A stretch of 42,051 nt of DNA, taken from Xylophilus ampelinus. Its GTDB lineage: Bacteria > Pseudomonadota > Gammaproteobacteria > Burkholderiales > Burkholderiaceae_C. Positions 9,020-16,293 of the stretch are shown here, one piece after another. The notes under the pieces are model-generated. The model was not told the origin of the DNA and did no database searches. It saw nothing but the letters and a program-made list of their open reading frames with translations. The stretch's first letter is position 1. Every line of letters begins with the position of its first letter. The stretch is taken from positions 1-42,051 of the forward strand of contig NZ_CABFMN010000113.1 in the NCBI RefSeq assembly GCF_901875635.1. The letters run 5' to 3'. The position numbers and the translations under genes are program-made.

Positions 9020-9226
9020 TCAAACGAAGTAGATGGCGACGAGGATCGCGATCAAAAGAACGGCGCCGATGAAGCCGCCCAGCGCCGGAAAGAGCACCGC
9101 CGGCCACACCAGAGCCTTGCCCAGCGCCGCCGCAAAGCCGACACCCGAGACGAAGATCCACTGGTACATCAGCATCAGCAGGCCGCAGCCGGCATAGCTA
9201 ACGATGAGTATTTGCTTGGTAGACAT
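9020..9226 (-). CDS. Small two-helix membrane protein
   Basis: A 68-residue protein, almost entirely hydrophobic. One helix covers ~5-30 and a second, glycine-rich helix ~40-67 (PALGGFIGAVLLIAILVAIYF). No family recognised. It sits 14 nt upstream of the lipoprotein gene and 75 nt downstream of the exported-protein gene on the same strand, which suggests co-expression of three envelope proteins with the J-domain protein. Confidence 0.6.
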   Translation of the reverse strand: MSTKQILIVSYAGCGLLMLMYQWIFVSGVGFAAALGKALVWPAVLFPALGGFIGAVLLIAILVAIYFV

Positions 9227-9301
9227 GGGTTTGAAAGGAATGGGTGAGGAAACGAGGGAGAAAAGGAGAAACGAATTGGTGCAAGGCAGACAGCGCCGAT
9301 C

Positions 9302-9751
9302 TCAGCAGCGGTGCTTCTTGTTCGCTGGCCGGCGCGGGTCGGTACCAAGGATTGCACCTTCCTTCGTCATGCACACGCCATCGGCACAGGAGTAGCCGGG
9401 GAGCTTGAGCACCGCGCGATCGGCATCCCCGATCTCGCAGCGCAACTCGTCGAAGTCGAACTCCTTGTAGTCGCGCACACGGTCATTGGTCGTGTAGTAC
9501 ACGCCCCCGCCGCCGGCCTGGACCTGGATGGGATAGACGGGGAATTTGAGGTCCCGGCTCCAGCCCTGGATCTGGATGTCCATGGCGGAGCGGTCGATGT
9601 GGTGCTTCACCGCGTCCGGGTTGGTCAGCGGATCGCGTGCAGCCTGGGCTTGTGATCCGAGGCAAAGAGCCAGCAACAGCAGGCCGAAGCCGTACTGTGC
9701 CTTTCGGCGCGAAGGACTCGGGGTCGAATGATGAATGTATTGAGATTTCAT
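9302..9751 (-). CDS. Exported protein with cleavable signal peptide
   Basis: A 149-residue protein. The start at 9751 gives a long but plausible Sec signal (basic PSRRKAQYG, hydrophobic LLLLALCLG, cleavage after AQA near residue 38). The mature ~110 residues contain four cysteines (RCEIGD, YSCADGVC and a terminal KHRC), the pattern of a periplasmic or secreted disulfide-bonded domain. I recognise no family. It is the first gene of the leftward cassette, with its promoter presumably in 9752-9957, shared with the divergent XRE regulator. Confidence 0.65.
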   Translation of the reverse strand: MKSQYIHHSTPSPSRRKAQYGFGLLLLALCLGSQAQAARDPLTNPDAVKHHIDRSAMDIQIQGWSRDLKFPVYPIQVQAGGGGVYYTTNDRVRDYKEFDFDELRCEIGDADRAVLKLPGYSCADGVCMTKEGAILGTDPRRPANKKHRC

Positions 9752-9957
9752 GGTTTCAAGGGTTGATGAATAAGGCGACGCAGGGGCCGCAGCTCGACGG
9801 AACACGAAGGCCAGGCATCCCTGGCCGGAAAAGTGAGTGAGGATTCCTCCAGGTGGCGCCGACCCGGCCGCCTAAAGCGAACGCGGGTCAGTGACAGAAT
9901 GTTAATGGTACTTAAACGCCGTGGTTTCAAACACATCTGATCTACAGCATCGGGGTG
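9752..9957. promoter_or_regulatory. Divergent intergenic region between exported-protein cassette and XRE regulator
   Basis: 206 bp separate two divergent starts (9751 minus, 9958 plus) and hold no open frame. An AT-richer patch at about 9899-9935 contrasts with the GC-rich neighbourhood and is the likely promoter/operator zone. No exact -35/-10 pair could be fixed by eye. The adjacent XRE protein is a candidate regulator of both directions. Confidence 0.4.
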
Positions 9958-10296
9958 ATGCCTCGAACCGCCGCCCCCACGCTCACGCTGCGCCAGCTTT
10001 TTGCGCGCAACGTGCGCGTGGTGCGGGTCAATGCCGGGATCTCCCAGGAGCGGCTGGCCGACGAGGTGCAGCTGGATCGCACGTTCATCGGCTCGCTCGA
10101 GCGCGGGGAGCGCAATGTGTCGATCGACAACGTAGAGCGCATCGCCAAGGTGATCGGGTATCCGGCCCATGAGCTACTGCGGCCGGACTTCCCCGAGGCC
10201 AACAACTTGGACCCCTCGCTCACGCGGGCGCCCAGGACGCAGCGGCTGTACACGACCGAGGGCCGGGGGCCCACGAAGGGCAAGCGCCCATCCTGA
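9958..10296 (+). CDS. XRE-family transcriptional regulator
   Basis: A 112-residue protein with one classical helix-turn-helix at ~12-70: LRQLFARNVRVVRVNAGISQ, then ERLADEVQLDRTFIGSLERGERNVSIDNVERIAKVIG. The Q-x(3)-A core and the LERGxRNxSxDNxxxIA block are typical of small phage- and ICE-type repressors and of controller proteins. The tail is short and basic. Either GTG 9955 or ATG 9958 may be the start. It is divergent from the exported-protein cassette and convergent with the ICE block, so it may control one of them. Confidence 0.8.
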   Translation: MPRTAAPTLTLRQLFARNVRVVRVNAGISQERLADEVQLDRTFIGSLERGERNVSIDNVERIAKVIGYPAHELLRPDFPEANNLDPSLTRAPRTQRLYTTEGRGPTKGKRPS

Positions 10297-10314
10297 GCCG
10301 GCGGGCGCCGGCTC
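10295..10314. terminator. Stem-loop between convergent genes
   Basis: An 8-bp perfect stem (GAGCCGGC / GCCGGCTC) with a 4-nt loop lies exactly between the stop of the XRE gene and the stop of the minus-strand gene at 10315. Its position suggests a bidirectional terminator; there is no strong T-run on either side. Confidence 0.5.
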
Positions 10315-10932
10315 TTATGCCGCCTTGTGCCTGAGTTCGATCAGGCCCAGCAGCCCGGCGGCCTGCACCTCGCCATCGAGCCCCTGCCAGCGGTCCTGGT
10401 CCAGCAGGAGCCGGGCGTTGTAGCCCGTGACCCAGGGCGCGGGCATGATGGGGTCGAGCAGCAGCAAGGCCCGAGGAACGGTTTCTTTGCCGACGTCTTT
10501 TCCGCCGATCTCCAACTCGACCCCGGTCACCAATGCCCAGCGTTTGCCCTCTGTCCCGGCTAGGCAAGCGAGAGCGGGACAGCACATCGGCTCCGACCTG
10601 TGCAGGAGCGTTTGGTCCTGGTGCCAGCGCGCGGCAAGCTCTGGGGCCAACTCCGGCATGCGCATGAGGAAGTCTCCAGGTGCCAGGTCGGGCGTGTCCG
10701 CCCTTGCGGCGCGCCGCACTGCCTGTGTGGTGGGCTCCCTACCGGTCAGGAGCGCCTCGGCCTGCAGGAGAGCGATCCTGCCCGATGCCTGTGCAGACAT
10801 CTCCAAAGTGGGCAGCCGGCGCCAGGCCGTGCGTCCAAAGGTCAACCGAGCAAGGAAGCTCAATTCCCCGTCAAAGCGCAGCCCGGCCGCGAAGGCATGC
10901 ACCAGCCCTGGTGGCTCAGCCGCTGGACGCAT
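10315..10932 (-). CDS. Protein of unknown function, last gene of the mobile-element maintenance block
   Basis: A 205-residue protein that I cannot assign. It is alpha/beta in character. Features include a region rich in R and T at ~30-60, a CCPALAC cysteine cluster near 125, and a hydrophobic strand pattern ending VTGYNARLLLDQDRWQGLDGE. The start at 10932 is chosen because GAGGAG lies ~8 nt upstream; an in-frame ATG at 10971 would overlap the previous gene by 56 nt. It follows the Gp3-like gene with a short overlap and probably belongs to the same transcript. Its pairing with an exonuclease operon makes a DNA-processing role possible, but nothing in the sequence proves it. Confidence 0.6.
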   Translation of the reverse strand: MRPAAEPPGLVHAFAAGLRFDGELSFLARLTFGRTAWRRLPTLEMSAQASGRIALLQAEALLTGREPTTQAVRRAARADTPDLAPGDFLMRMPELAPELAARWHQDQTLLHRSEPMCCPALACLAGTEGKRWALVTGVELEIGGKDVGKETVPRALLLLDPIMPAPWVTGYNARLLLDQDRWQGLDGEVQAAGLLGLIELRHKAA

Positions 10933-11920
10933 GAGGCGTCTCCTCGCCGGTATTGACTGGGGCTCCGCCATTGCTCCTCACGAGCCGCTGGAGCTTGGCG
11001 CCAAGGGCGCGGCGATCATGGTTCGGCCGGGTGACGGCGTCAGGAGCACGATGTGCAGACGCATCCGCGCCATTGGCATCTTCCGGGAAGAACTCCTCGA
11101 CGACGGCAGCGCCCTCCTCCACCGACTCCTCGAAGGCCCCAGCCGCGAAGCCCTCCCGGGCCACCTGGTCCAGCGCCGCCTGGTCGAAGCCCGACGCCTG
11201 CCTGGCCTGGACTTCCACGTGCGCAGCCTGCAGCGCCTGCGCCAGGCTCGATCCCGTGCGCACCGTGAGGTCCACGTAGTAGATCGGCGCCCGATGGGAC
11301 TGGGTGGTGGACTTGCCCCGAAGGCGCAGCTCCAGCGGAAGCGCCGACAGGTGGTTGCCCGACAGCGCCTGGAAGTAGCGCAGCCGTGCGGCCAGGCTGC
11401 GGATGCTGTTGAAGCCGGTCGTGCGGAAGATGAAGGAGCCAAGCTCGTCCCCTGGTATCTCTGCCTTCGAGTCCTCCTTCGCATCCTTGTCGACGATGCG
11501 CACGTTCAGGCGTGCATAGGGCTTGCAGCCGGACTTGGCGCCCAGCTCGCATCCCTCGGGTGAAGGACATGGCAGGCTCTGCACGCCGCTCGGGGCGGCG
11601 CGCCTGCAAATCTCGCCGTTGCCGACGCACAGCGGCCGCCCGGTGGCGCGGTCGAAGACGCTGTAGTTGGCGCGCAGGTTGAGATCTGGGTCGTCGAAGA
11701 GCAGCCGCACCGGGATGGCGCGAAGCTTGATGCCTGCTGCGCCGGCCTTGCGCAGTCGGCCGTCCAGCGGGTGCAGCACCCAGCCGTTGCGGCCCTGGAC
11801 TTGGGTGGTGATGGTGAATTCGTCGTCCTTCTCGGGCAGGCGCTTGCCGTCCTTGACGACGACCTTGCCGATGGCGATGCGCCCGACGACGGGCGGCGTG
11901 AGGGCCAGTCCCTTGAGCAT
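10916..11920 (-). CDS. Gp3/recombination-directionality-factor-like protein (often labelled hydrolase or metal-binding protein)
   Basis: A 334-residue protein. The N-terminus (GLALTPPVVGRIAIGKVVV, then DEFTITTQVQ) and a cysteine-bearing centre (LPCPSPEGCELG, SGCKPYARL) followed by GSFIFRTTGFNSIRSLAARL and LPLELRLRGK resemble the Gp3-like family. That family includes the directionality factor of phage phiC31 integrase. In mobile elements, relatives are commonly labelled hydrolase or metal-binding protein. The four cysteines at ~120-155 could bind zinc. The last ~90 residues are low-complexity and acidic. It reads with the DUF2958, YqaJ and DUF932 genes upstream. The RDF assignment is by resemblance from memory, so moderate. 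Confidence 0.55.
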   Translation of the reverse strand: MLKGLALTPPVVGRIAIGKVVVKDGKRLPEKDDEFTITTQVQGRNGWVLHPLDGRLRKAGAAGIKLRAIPVRLLFDDPDLNLRANYSVFDRATGRPLCVGNGEICRRAAPSGVQSLPCPSPEGCELGAKSGCKPYARLNVRIVDKDAKEDSKAEIPGDELGSFIFRTTGFNSIRSLAARLRYFQALSGNHLSALPLELRLRGKSTTQSHRAPIYYVDLTVRTGSSLAQALQAAHVEVQARQASGFDQAALDQVAREGFAAGAFEESVEEGAAVVEEFFPEDANGADASAHRAPDAVTRPNHDRRALGAKLQRLVRSNGGAPVNTGEETPHASSG

Positions 11921-12043
11921 GTGTGTTTCCTTTGAATGTTGGTTGCTATGCCCGCCCCCTCTTCTTCCGCAGGGACGGGCCGGTGTGGACCCCGGCGGAT
12001 GCGGGGCGGCCAGGAGCGGGCGAGCTCCTGGCGCAATGGGCGT

Positions 12044-12169
12044 TCAAACGTCTTCGAGGGCGGAGAAGGACCAGCGCTGCCAGCCAATGGCCAAGCCGAG
12101 CGCAAATCCCATCGCGAGCACGACCGCGAAAGCGGCCAGGTGCTCCAGAGGTCCAGGCATTTGGTTCAT
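12044..12169 (-). CDS. 41-residue single-pass membrane peptide
   Basis: A very small frame, MNQMPGPLEHLAAF onward, with one glycine-rich hydrophobic helix at ~10-30 and a short polar end WSFSALEDV. AGGAC lies ~8 nt upstream of the ATG at 12169. It sits between the Gp3-like gene and DUF2958 in the same direction. It is short, so coding status rests on the clean helix, the Shine-Dalgarno-like site and the gap it fills. Confidence 0.45.
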   Translation of the reverse strand: MNQMPGPLEHLAAFAVVLAMGFALGLAIGWQRWSFSALEDV

Positions 12170-12224
12170 GTCGGTGTCCTGAGGGTGGAGGTCCGAACGG
12201 ACGGATCGGTCGAAGACGCGGTCT

Positions 12225-12596
12225 TCATACGACGATGCGCCCGGCGGCCAGCGCCTGGCGGGTGTAGGCACTCAGCGGCCGGTCGGCCACGAAAGCGATG
12301 TCGCGCTCCACGCGCAGCCCCCAGGGACCGCGCAGCGCTTCGAGTTCCGCCAGCGAGACGTAGCCCAGCTCCGGGAATCCCAGTCCAAGGTCGCACAGTC
12401 CGAAGGCCAGCCCGTTGGCCTCGTCCAGCTCCGTGAGGAGCCAGACGGCGTGGGCATCGGGCGTGAAGAGGCGAACCACCGGCCTTGGGTCCAGGTCGTT
12501 CGGCTCGTTGCGCGGGTCCGCGGGAAGCGTCAATCGCCAGTTGGCAGCCATCTGCTCGCGCTGCTGCGCGGTGAACAAGGCGCTGTGCTCTGTCAT
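12225..12596 (-). CDS. DUF2958 protein
   Basis: A 123-residue protein with the DUF2958 hallmarks: RPVVRLFTPDAHAVWLLTEL near 40-60, the strongly conserved FGLCDLGLGFPELGYVSLAEL block at ~65-85, and VERDIAFVADRPLSAYT near the C-terminus. The function of DUF2958 is unknown; it is a marker of conjugative plasmids and integrative elements, where it sits with DUF932 and recombination genes, as here. Its ATG overlaps the YqaJ stop by 4 nt (12593-12596), showing translational coupling. Confidence 0.85.
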   Translation of the reverse strand: MTEHSALFTAQQREQMAANWRLTLPADPRNEPNDLDPRPVVRLFTPDAHAVWLLTELDEANGLAFGLCDLGLGFPELGYVSLAELEALRGPWGLRVERDIAFVADRPLSAYTRQALAAGRIVV

Positions 12597-13645
12597 GTCG
12601 CGTCTCCCGACCGCCCCAGCAGAGAAGCATGGGCCTTGACCGTGAACCGCCGGCTGCCCGGCCGGGTGGTGGCGTACTGGCGGGCGAGCTCGGGGTGCTC
12701 CGCCTGCAGTCGCTCGGTGTCGAGCGCGGATCCGTCCTTGCTGCGCTTCCATCGGACCTCGCCACTGTCGAAGGTGGCAACCGACGCCTCGCCCATGCGC
12801 TGCTGGATGCGCTGGCGCAGCTGTTCTTCTCTCGCCTCGGTCGATGCGAGCAAGGCCCGCACTGCCACAAGGTCAGAGAAGGCGGCCGACATCTCCAGGT
12901 CACCGGACAGGTCCAGCGTCGTGCCAGCGTCGCGGGACCAGAGCGCCTTCAGGGCGGTCGCTGCGGAATCGGAGCCGTCCGCCGGCGGCGCCGAGTCGGT
13001 CTCCACATGCCGCCAAAACCGCGCTTCGAGCTCGATGAGGTGGCCAATCAGCGCTTCGTCGCGCTCCATGCGATGAATACGCAGTTCCTGGCCGCAGATG
13101 AGCACGGCCACGTCGGCCGCCTGCTTGCCGGTGACGGCCAGTTGGTGCATGACCTGCAGTTGGACGTATTCGGGCACGCCTTCTTCCCAGAGCCGGGCAC
13201 CGTGGTAGCCGGCGGTCTTGCACTCCAGGATCTGGACGTCCGCTGCGCCCACAACCTCACGATCGATGTTGGCCAGCATCCAGGGGTGACTCGGGTGCTG
13301 GAGGACGGCGTTGATCCTGCGCACACGGTGACCGGTGCGGCGGGTGTAGTGGGCCGCGACGATGGGTTCGAGCAGGGTGCCCCAGTAGACGGGGCTGCTC
13401 TCGTCGTTGGGATCGATCTGGGGAAGGTTGCCGTCCCGGCCGGTCTTCTCCATCCACAGCTGCAGGGGCGACTTGTAGGGGTTCAGGCCGATGGCCGCGG
13501 CAGCGTCGGAGCTGCCGATGCCGCCCGTGCGGACGCTGAGCCACTGGTCGCGGCTGAGGCCCTGGGTCTTCACCAGCTTTAGGGCGGGTCGGTGGTTCGG
13601 CGGCGCGGGCGCCCGGCGAGGGGGTGCCATGGAATGTTCTGGCAT
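12593..13645 (-). CDS. YqaJ-family viral-type recombinase (lambda-exonuclease-like)
   Basis: A 350-residue nuclease of the YqaJ/lambda exonuclease PD-(D/E)XK class. These resect one strand of duplex ends so that a single-strand annealing protein can recombine them. Visible motifs: GGIGSSDAAAAIGLNPY at 41-57 (the GSSD signature), E93 in WGTLLEP, D128 in ANID and the catalytic E141-C-K143 (LECKTAGYH). The C-terminal third is a helical extension (REEQLRQRIQQRMGEA). The start at 13645 is supported by AGGAG just upstream. No RecT, Erf or Bet homologue is recognisable nearby. It is in an operon with DUF2958 downstream. Confidence 0.85.
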   Translation of the reverse strand: MPEHSMAPPRRAPAPPNHRPALKLVKTQGLSRDQWLSVRTGGIGSSDAAAAIGLNPYKSPLQLWMEKTGRDGNLPQIDPNDESSPVYWGTLLEPIVAAHYTRRTGHRVRRINAVLQHPSHPWMLANIDREVVGAADVQILECKTAGYHGARLWEEGVPEYVQLQVMHQLAVTGKQAADVAVLICGQELRIHRMERDEALIGHLIELEARFWRHVETDSAPPADGSDSAATALKALWSRDAGTTLDLSGDLEMSAAFSDLVAVRALLASTEAREEQLRQRIQQRMGEASVATFDSGEVRWKRSKDGSALDTERLQAEHPELARQYATTRPGSRRFTVKAHASLLGRSGDAT

Positions 13646-13686
13646 GTGTTCTCCTTGGAAAGGTGGTGAGCCCCCGCCCCAAAGAC

Positions 13687-13722
13687 ACAAGCCCCGGTCC
13701 TTCGTGGGGAGCCGGGGCTTGT
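13687..13722. repeat. Inverted repeat between DUF932 and YqaJ genes
   Basis: Two perfect 11-base arms, ACAAGCCCCGG at 13687-13697 and CCGGGGCTTGT at 13712-13722, flank a 14-nt loop. It lies in the 100-bp gap after the DUF932 stop. It may attenuate or terminate transcription, or protect the upstream mRNA. There is no clear T-run in the direction of transcription. Confidence 0.5.
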
Positions 13723-13745
13723 GCGGTGGGGCGAGGGGCGTGGGT

Positions 13746-14711
13746 TCATGAGACGAGCTGCAGGGCGGCGTCGAGGGCGCGCTGTTTGAGAGCGGCGCCC
13801 TGTCCGAACCAGGCGCTGTCGAGGCGGTATTCCTGGCTGCGGGCCCGGCGTTCGTGGTCGACGAACTCGGTGACGGCGCACAGGAGGCCCCAGGCGGTAC
13901 CCTTCGAGGCGGTGAGCTCTGCGCCGCGGCCCTTGCCTTCGTAGAGTTCCTGCACCTTCTTGAGCGCCCGCTCGTTGGTGAGCTGCGCCTGGTCGGTGTG
14001 TGCGTCGGCCTGGCAGAGGACCTTGAGGAAGAAGTTCATCGACTCGTGGGTCTTGACCTTGCGCTCCGCGAGGGTCTTCATGCGGTACATGAACGCGTCC
14101 CAGCCGGAGACGGCGATGCCAAGCTGCTTCTTGACGGCCTGGGCGTCGAAGGCAGTGCTGTGTGGCACCTTGACGGCGCTGGTGGCGCCCTGCAGGGCGA
14201 TGGACAGCGTGTTGTTGCACACGACTCGGACCGTGGTGGGCGTGGCGGTGGTGGCGAGAGTGCCGTCGCAGGAGGTAGCCAGCAGGATGTAGCCGTTGAC
14301 GACATCGTTGCCCTTGAGTGCGGTCTGCTTGCCGGTGCGGGCCAGCGCCCAGAATTTGCGGCCGGCCTTGAGGACGCCCGCGGTCTCCAGCTCGAAGCCG
14401 GAGACTTCGGTGAGATCGCGGTAGAACTCCAGCACCTCGCGGGGCTGGACGATCTGGTAGCGGCCGCCGACGACGGACAGGGGGACCTTGTTGTCGCTGC
14501 GGTAGAGGACTTTTTGGTCGTCGAAGGTCATGATGGAGCCGAGGGAGCCGGCCTGCTCGGTCATGTACCGGACGGGGGTCTCGCAGATCGTCCAGTTCAT
14601 GCCAGCCTTGTCGGCCCAGACTTCGATCGGTTGTTTGGCGGGGAGCTGGTTGCCCAGTTCGTGCCAGGGGGTCTGGCCGACGTAGGCCATCTGTTGGAGT
14701 TGGTGAGCCAT
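13746..14711 (-). CDS. DUF932 phage/plasmid-like protein
   Basis: A 321-residue DUF932 protein (phage/plasmid-like family, TIGR03299 type). Features: N-terminal MAHQLQQMAYVGQTPWHELG, the central VPLSVVGGRYQIVQPREVLE and FYRDL region, VNGYILLATSCDGTLATTA and RVVCNNTLSIAL. It is full length for the family. The exact biochemistry is not established; the family travels with recombination and anti-restriction genes on plasmids, phages and ICEs. It is the second gene of the leftward block, 51 nt after the glycine-zipper gene. Confidence 0.85.
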   Translation of the reverse strand: MAHQLQQMAYVGQTPWHELGNQLPAKQPIEVWADKAGMNWTICETPVRYMTEQAGSLGSIMTFDDQKVLYRSDNKVPLSVVGGRYQIVQPREVLEFYRDLTEVSGFELETAGVLKAGRKFWALARTGKQTALKGNDVVNGYILLATSCDGTLATTATPTTVRVVCNNTLSIALQGATSAVKVPHSTAFDAQAVKKQLGIAVSGWDAFMYRMKTLAERKVKTHESMNFFLKVLCQADAHTDQAQLTNERALKKVQELYEGKGRGAELTASKGTAWGLLCAVTEFVDHERRARSQEYRLDSAWFGQGAALKQRALDAALQLVS

Positions 14712-14762
14712 GGGTTTGTTGAAGGTGAAGATGGAAGGAAGAGCGAAGAGCCGCTGCGCGGC

Positions 14763-15188
14763 CTACTTGGCGATGGAGAAGGTGTGGCCGCAGGCGAGAC
14801 AGCGGCGATTGCGCAGAATGGCGGCGTCGACTGCCTCGCCAAGAGAGGCACCGACGACGCAGCCGGCGATCCCGCCGCTCAGGGCACCAACGACGGCGCC
14901 TGCAACTGCGCCAAGAGGCGGGGCAGCAGGCAGGGCAGCGGCGGTGAGGGCCACTCCCACCTTTGCGCCAGTGATGGCACCGGACAGGGAGCCGGAAATG
15001 CCTCCGGCAGCGCCCGCGATGGTGCCGATAGCTGCGCCAGCCTTCTTGGCCGTGTCGCGGTCCACAATGCGTGGGGACTGACATGCGGGGCAGGCTCCGG
15101 CGTAGCTGGAGCGCAAAGGAGGATCGGGTGAGTCAAAGGAAGATGTGCTGAACTCTTCGTGCATAGGCAGTTGACGCTGCGGCGTCAT
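14763..15188 (-). CDS. Glycine-zipper membrane protein with split zinc ribbon
   Basis: A 141-residue protein. An N-terminal CPACQSPRIVDRDTAKK knuckle (CxxC, ~34-37) and a C-terminal RRCLACGHTF knuckle (CxxC, ~130-133) would together make a four-cysteine zinc ribbon. Between them lie ~80 residues of Gly/Ala-rich helices (AGAAIGTIAGAAGGISGSLS, VVGALSGGIAGCVVGASLG) of the glycine-zipper kind that insert into membranes. The start at 15188 is used; an internal ATG at 15164 is possible. It is the first gene of the leftward block. Function unknown. Confidence 0.65.
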   Translation of the reverse strand: MTPQRQLPMHEEFSTSSFDSPDPPLRSSYAGACPACQSPRIVDRDTAKKAGAAIGTIAGAAGGISGSLSGAITGAKVGVALTAAALPAAPPLGAVAGAVVGALSGGIAGCVVGASLGEAVDAAILRNRRCLACGHTFSIAK

Positions 15189-15227
15189 GCAGTGGAAATG
15201 AGCCGTGCGCTAAGCAGACGGCAAAAA

Positions 15228-15257
15228 GCCCAGCGCGACCTCACGGCCGGCTGGGCT
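15228..15257 (-). terminator. Intrinsic terminator reading left, upstream of the maintenance block
   Basis: Arms AGCCCAGC at about 15227-15234 and GCTGGGCT at 15250-15257 form an 8-bp stem. On the minus strand the stem is followed by TTTTTGCC (the AAAAA at about 15223-15227 on plus). It would insulate the leftward maintenance block from transcription coming from the right, for instance from the defence-like operon. Confidence 0.55.
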
Positions 15258-15922
15258 CTGTGGATCGAATCAACCTTTGCCGGTCAACTCAAGCTAGGCA
15301 TATGTGCCTGAAAAAATCTGGAAACCCAACGAGTTCGCGTTCAGCCCGAGGGCCCAGGCTACGAACGCACACGAGCGCCCTCATCAACGCCGGGGAAATT
15401 AGGCAGGCTTCGCCACCCGAAAGGCGCGCTCACGCGCCGGTTCCACGACCATGGTGTCAGCTTCAGACTGGGGGCGGTCGCTAGGACGGGCCGCGCGAAT
15501 GACAGCAGTCGCAGAAACCGGTCATTGGGCCGACAGGCACGGTCAGCGAGCGCGATTGGCCGGAGCGACAGTGCGCGGTGGCAAAGACCATCCGCGTTAC
15601 CTCACTACTTGGTGCCGGTGGGTGAGTGAAGAAGATTCAGGAATTGCTGCTCAGTAGGGGTTCGCGTCCGTCACGTCTTGTCCCCGCATCCGACGAACTT
15701 CTCTAACGTGATTAGTGACATCGCTAAATGCGGTGGGTCGTAGTCCATGCGCGCATCCATTATCGGCTGCTTCGATCTTTCCAACGTTCTGCAACGACGC
15801 ATTGGCAAGTCAGTTGACCCGTGAGTTTTGCCCCTTAAAGCAGGAGATTTGGATGACAGTCGCGATGCAGAAACCAGTGCAAAATCCATCCTCCCGATCC
15901 CCATCGGCTCCGTTTTGGCTCC
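15258..15922. other. Intergenic stretch without a supportable gene
   Basis: About 660 bp with only short frames on both strands and no family resemblance. Base composition is less GC-rich near 15700-15860. A good ribosome-binding site (GCAGGAG at about 15841-15847) precedes an ATG at 15853, but the frame it opens has no recognisable content. The boundary between the maintenance block and the defence-like operon probably falls here. Confidence 0.45.
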
Positions 15923-16153
15923 ATGACTATCCAGAATATCGAACGCAAGATTGCGCAGCTCCAGCGCAGAGTTTCCGAGCTCCATCAGGCGCGCTTGACG
16001 CGCCAGACAGAAGTCGCCAAATCGTACGCAGACGCATTCATCAGAAAGCTCGAAGCAGATGGCATACCGCTGAGCGTGGGGCTGCGAGCCTTACGGGATC
16101 TTGCGAAACTTTCCACACCCCAAAAACCAAAAACCCCGTCGCCGCGCAGATAG
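15923..16153 (+). CDS. Small coiled-coil protein of unknown function
   Basis: A 76-residue frame: MTIQNIERKIAQLQRRVSEL starts an amphipathic helix with heptad leucines, followed by KSYADAFIRKLEADGIPLS and a basic Lys/Pro/Arg tail (KPKTPSPRR). Helical oligomerisation segment plus basic tail is the shape of a small nucleoid-associated or H-NS-like protein, but no family motif is present. It lies alone on the plus strand, convergent with the PD-(D/E)XK-like gene. Confidence 0.45.
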   Translation: MTIQNIERKIAQLQRRVSELHQARLTRQTEVAKSYADAFIRKLEADGIPLSVGLRALRDLAKLSTPQKPKTPSPRR

Positions 16154-16293
16154 CAGCGCCATCGAAGCGGCGAAGCGCGCGCTGGGCTCGAGCCCACTGA
16201 AGACACGGCGACACGTGGTGCGTAGCGATCCATTGCAATACCGAGACTTCCTGAACCAGTCTTTGTATCGCTTCACATCCTGCTGGTCCGGCG

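Noticed and set aside
13579..15084. 501-residue minus-strand frame across DUF932
   Set aside because: Arg/His/Pro-rich shadow of the DUF932 and YqaJ genes.
13854..15131. 425-residue plus-strand glycine/aspartate-rich frame
   Set aside because: Antisense shadow of DUF932 and the glycine-zipper gene; no start signal or domain.
15853..16200. Frame opened by an ATG with a good ribosome site at 15853
   Set aside because: Its residues show no pattern, while the frame at 15923 reads as a regular amphipathic helix; kept only as a note on the gap.
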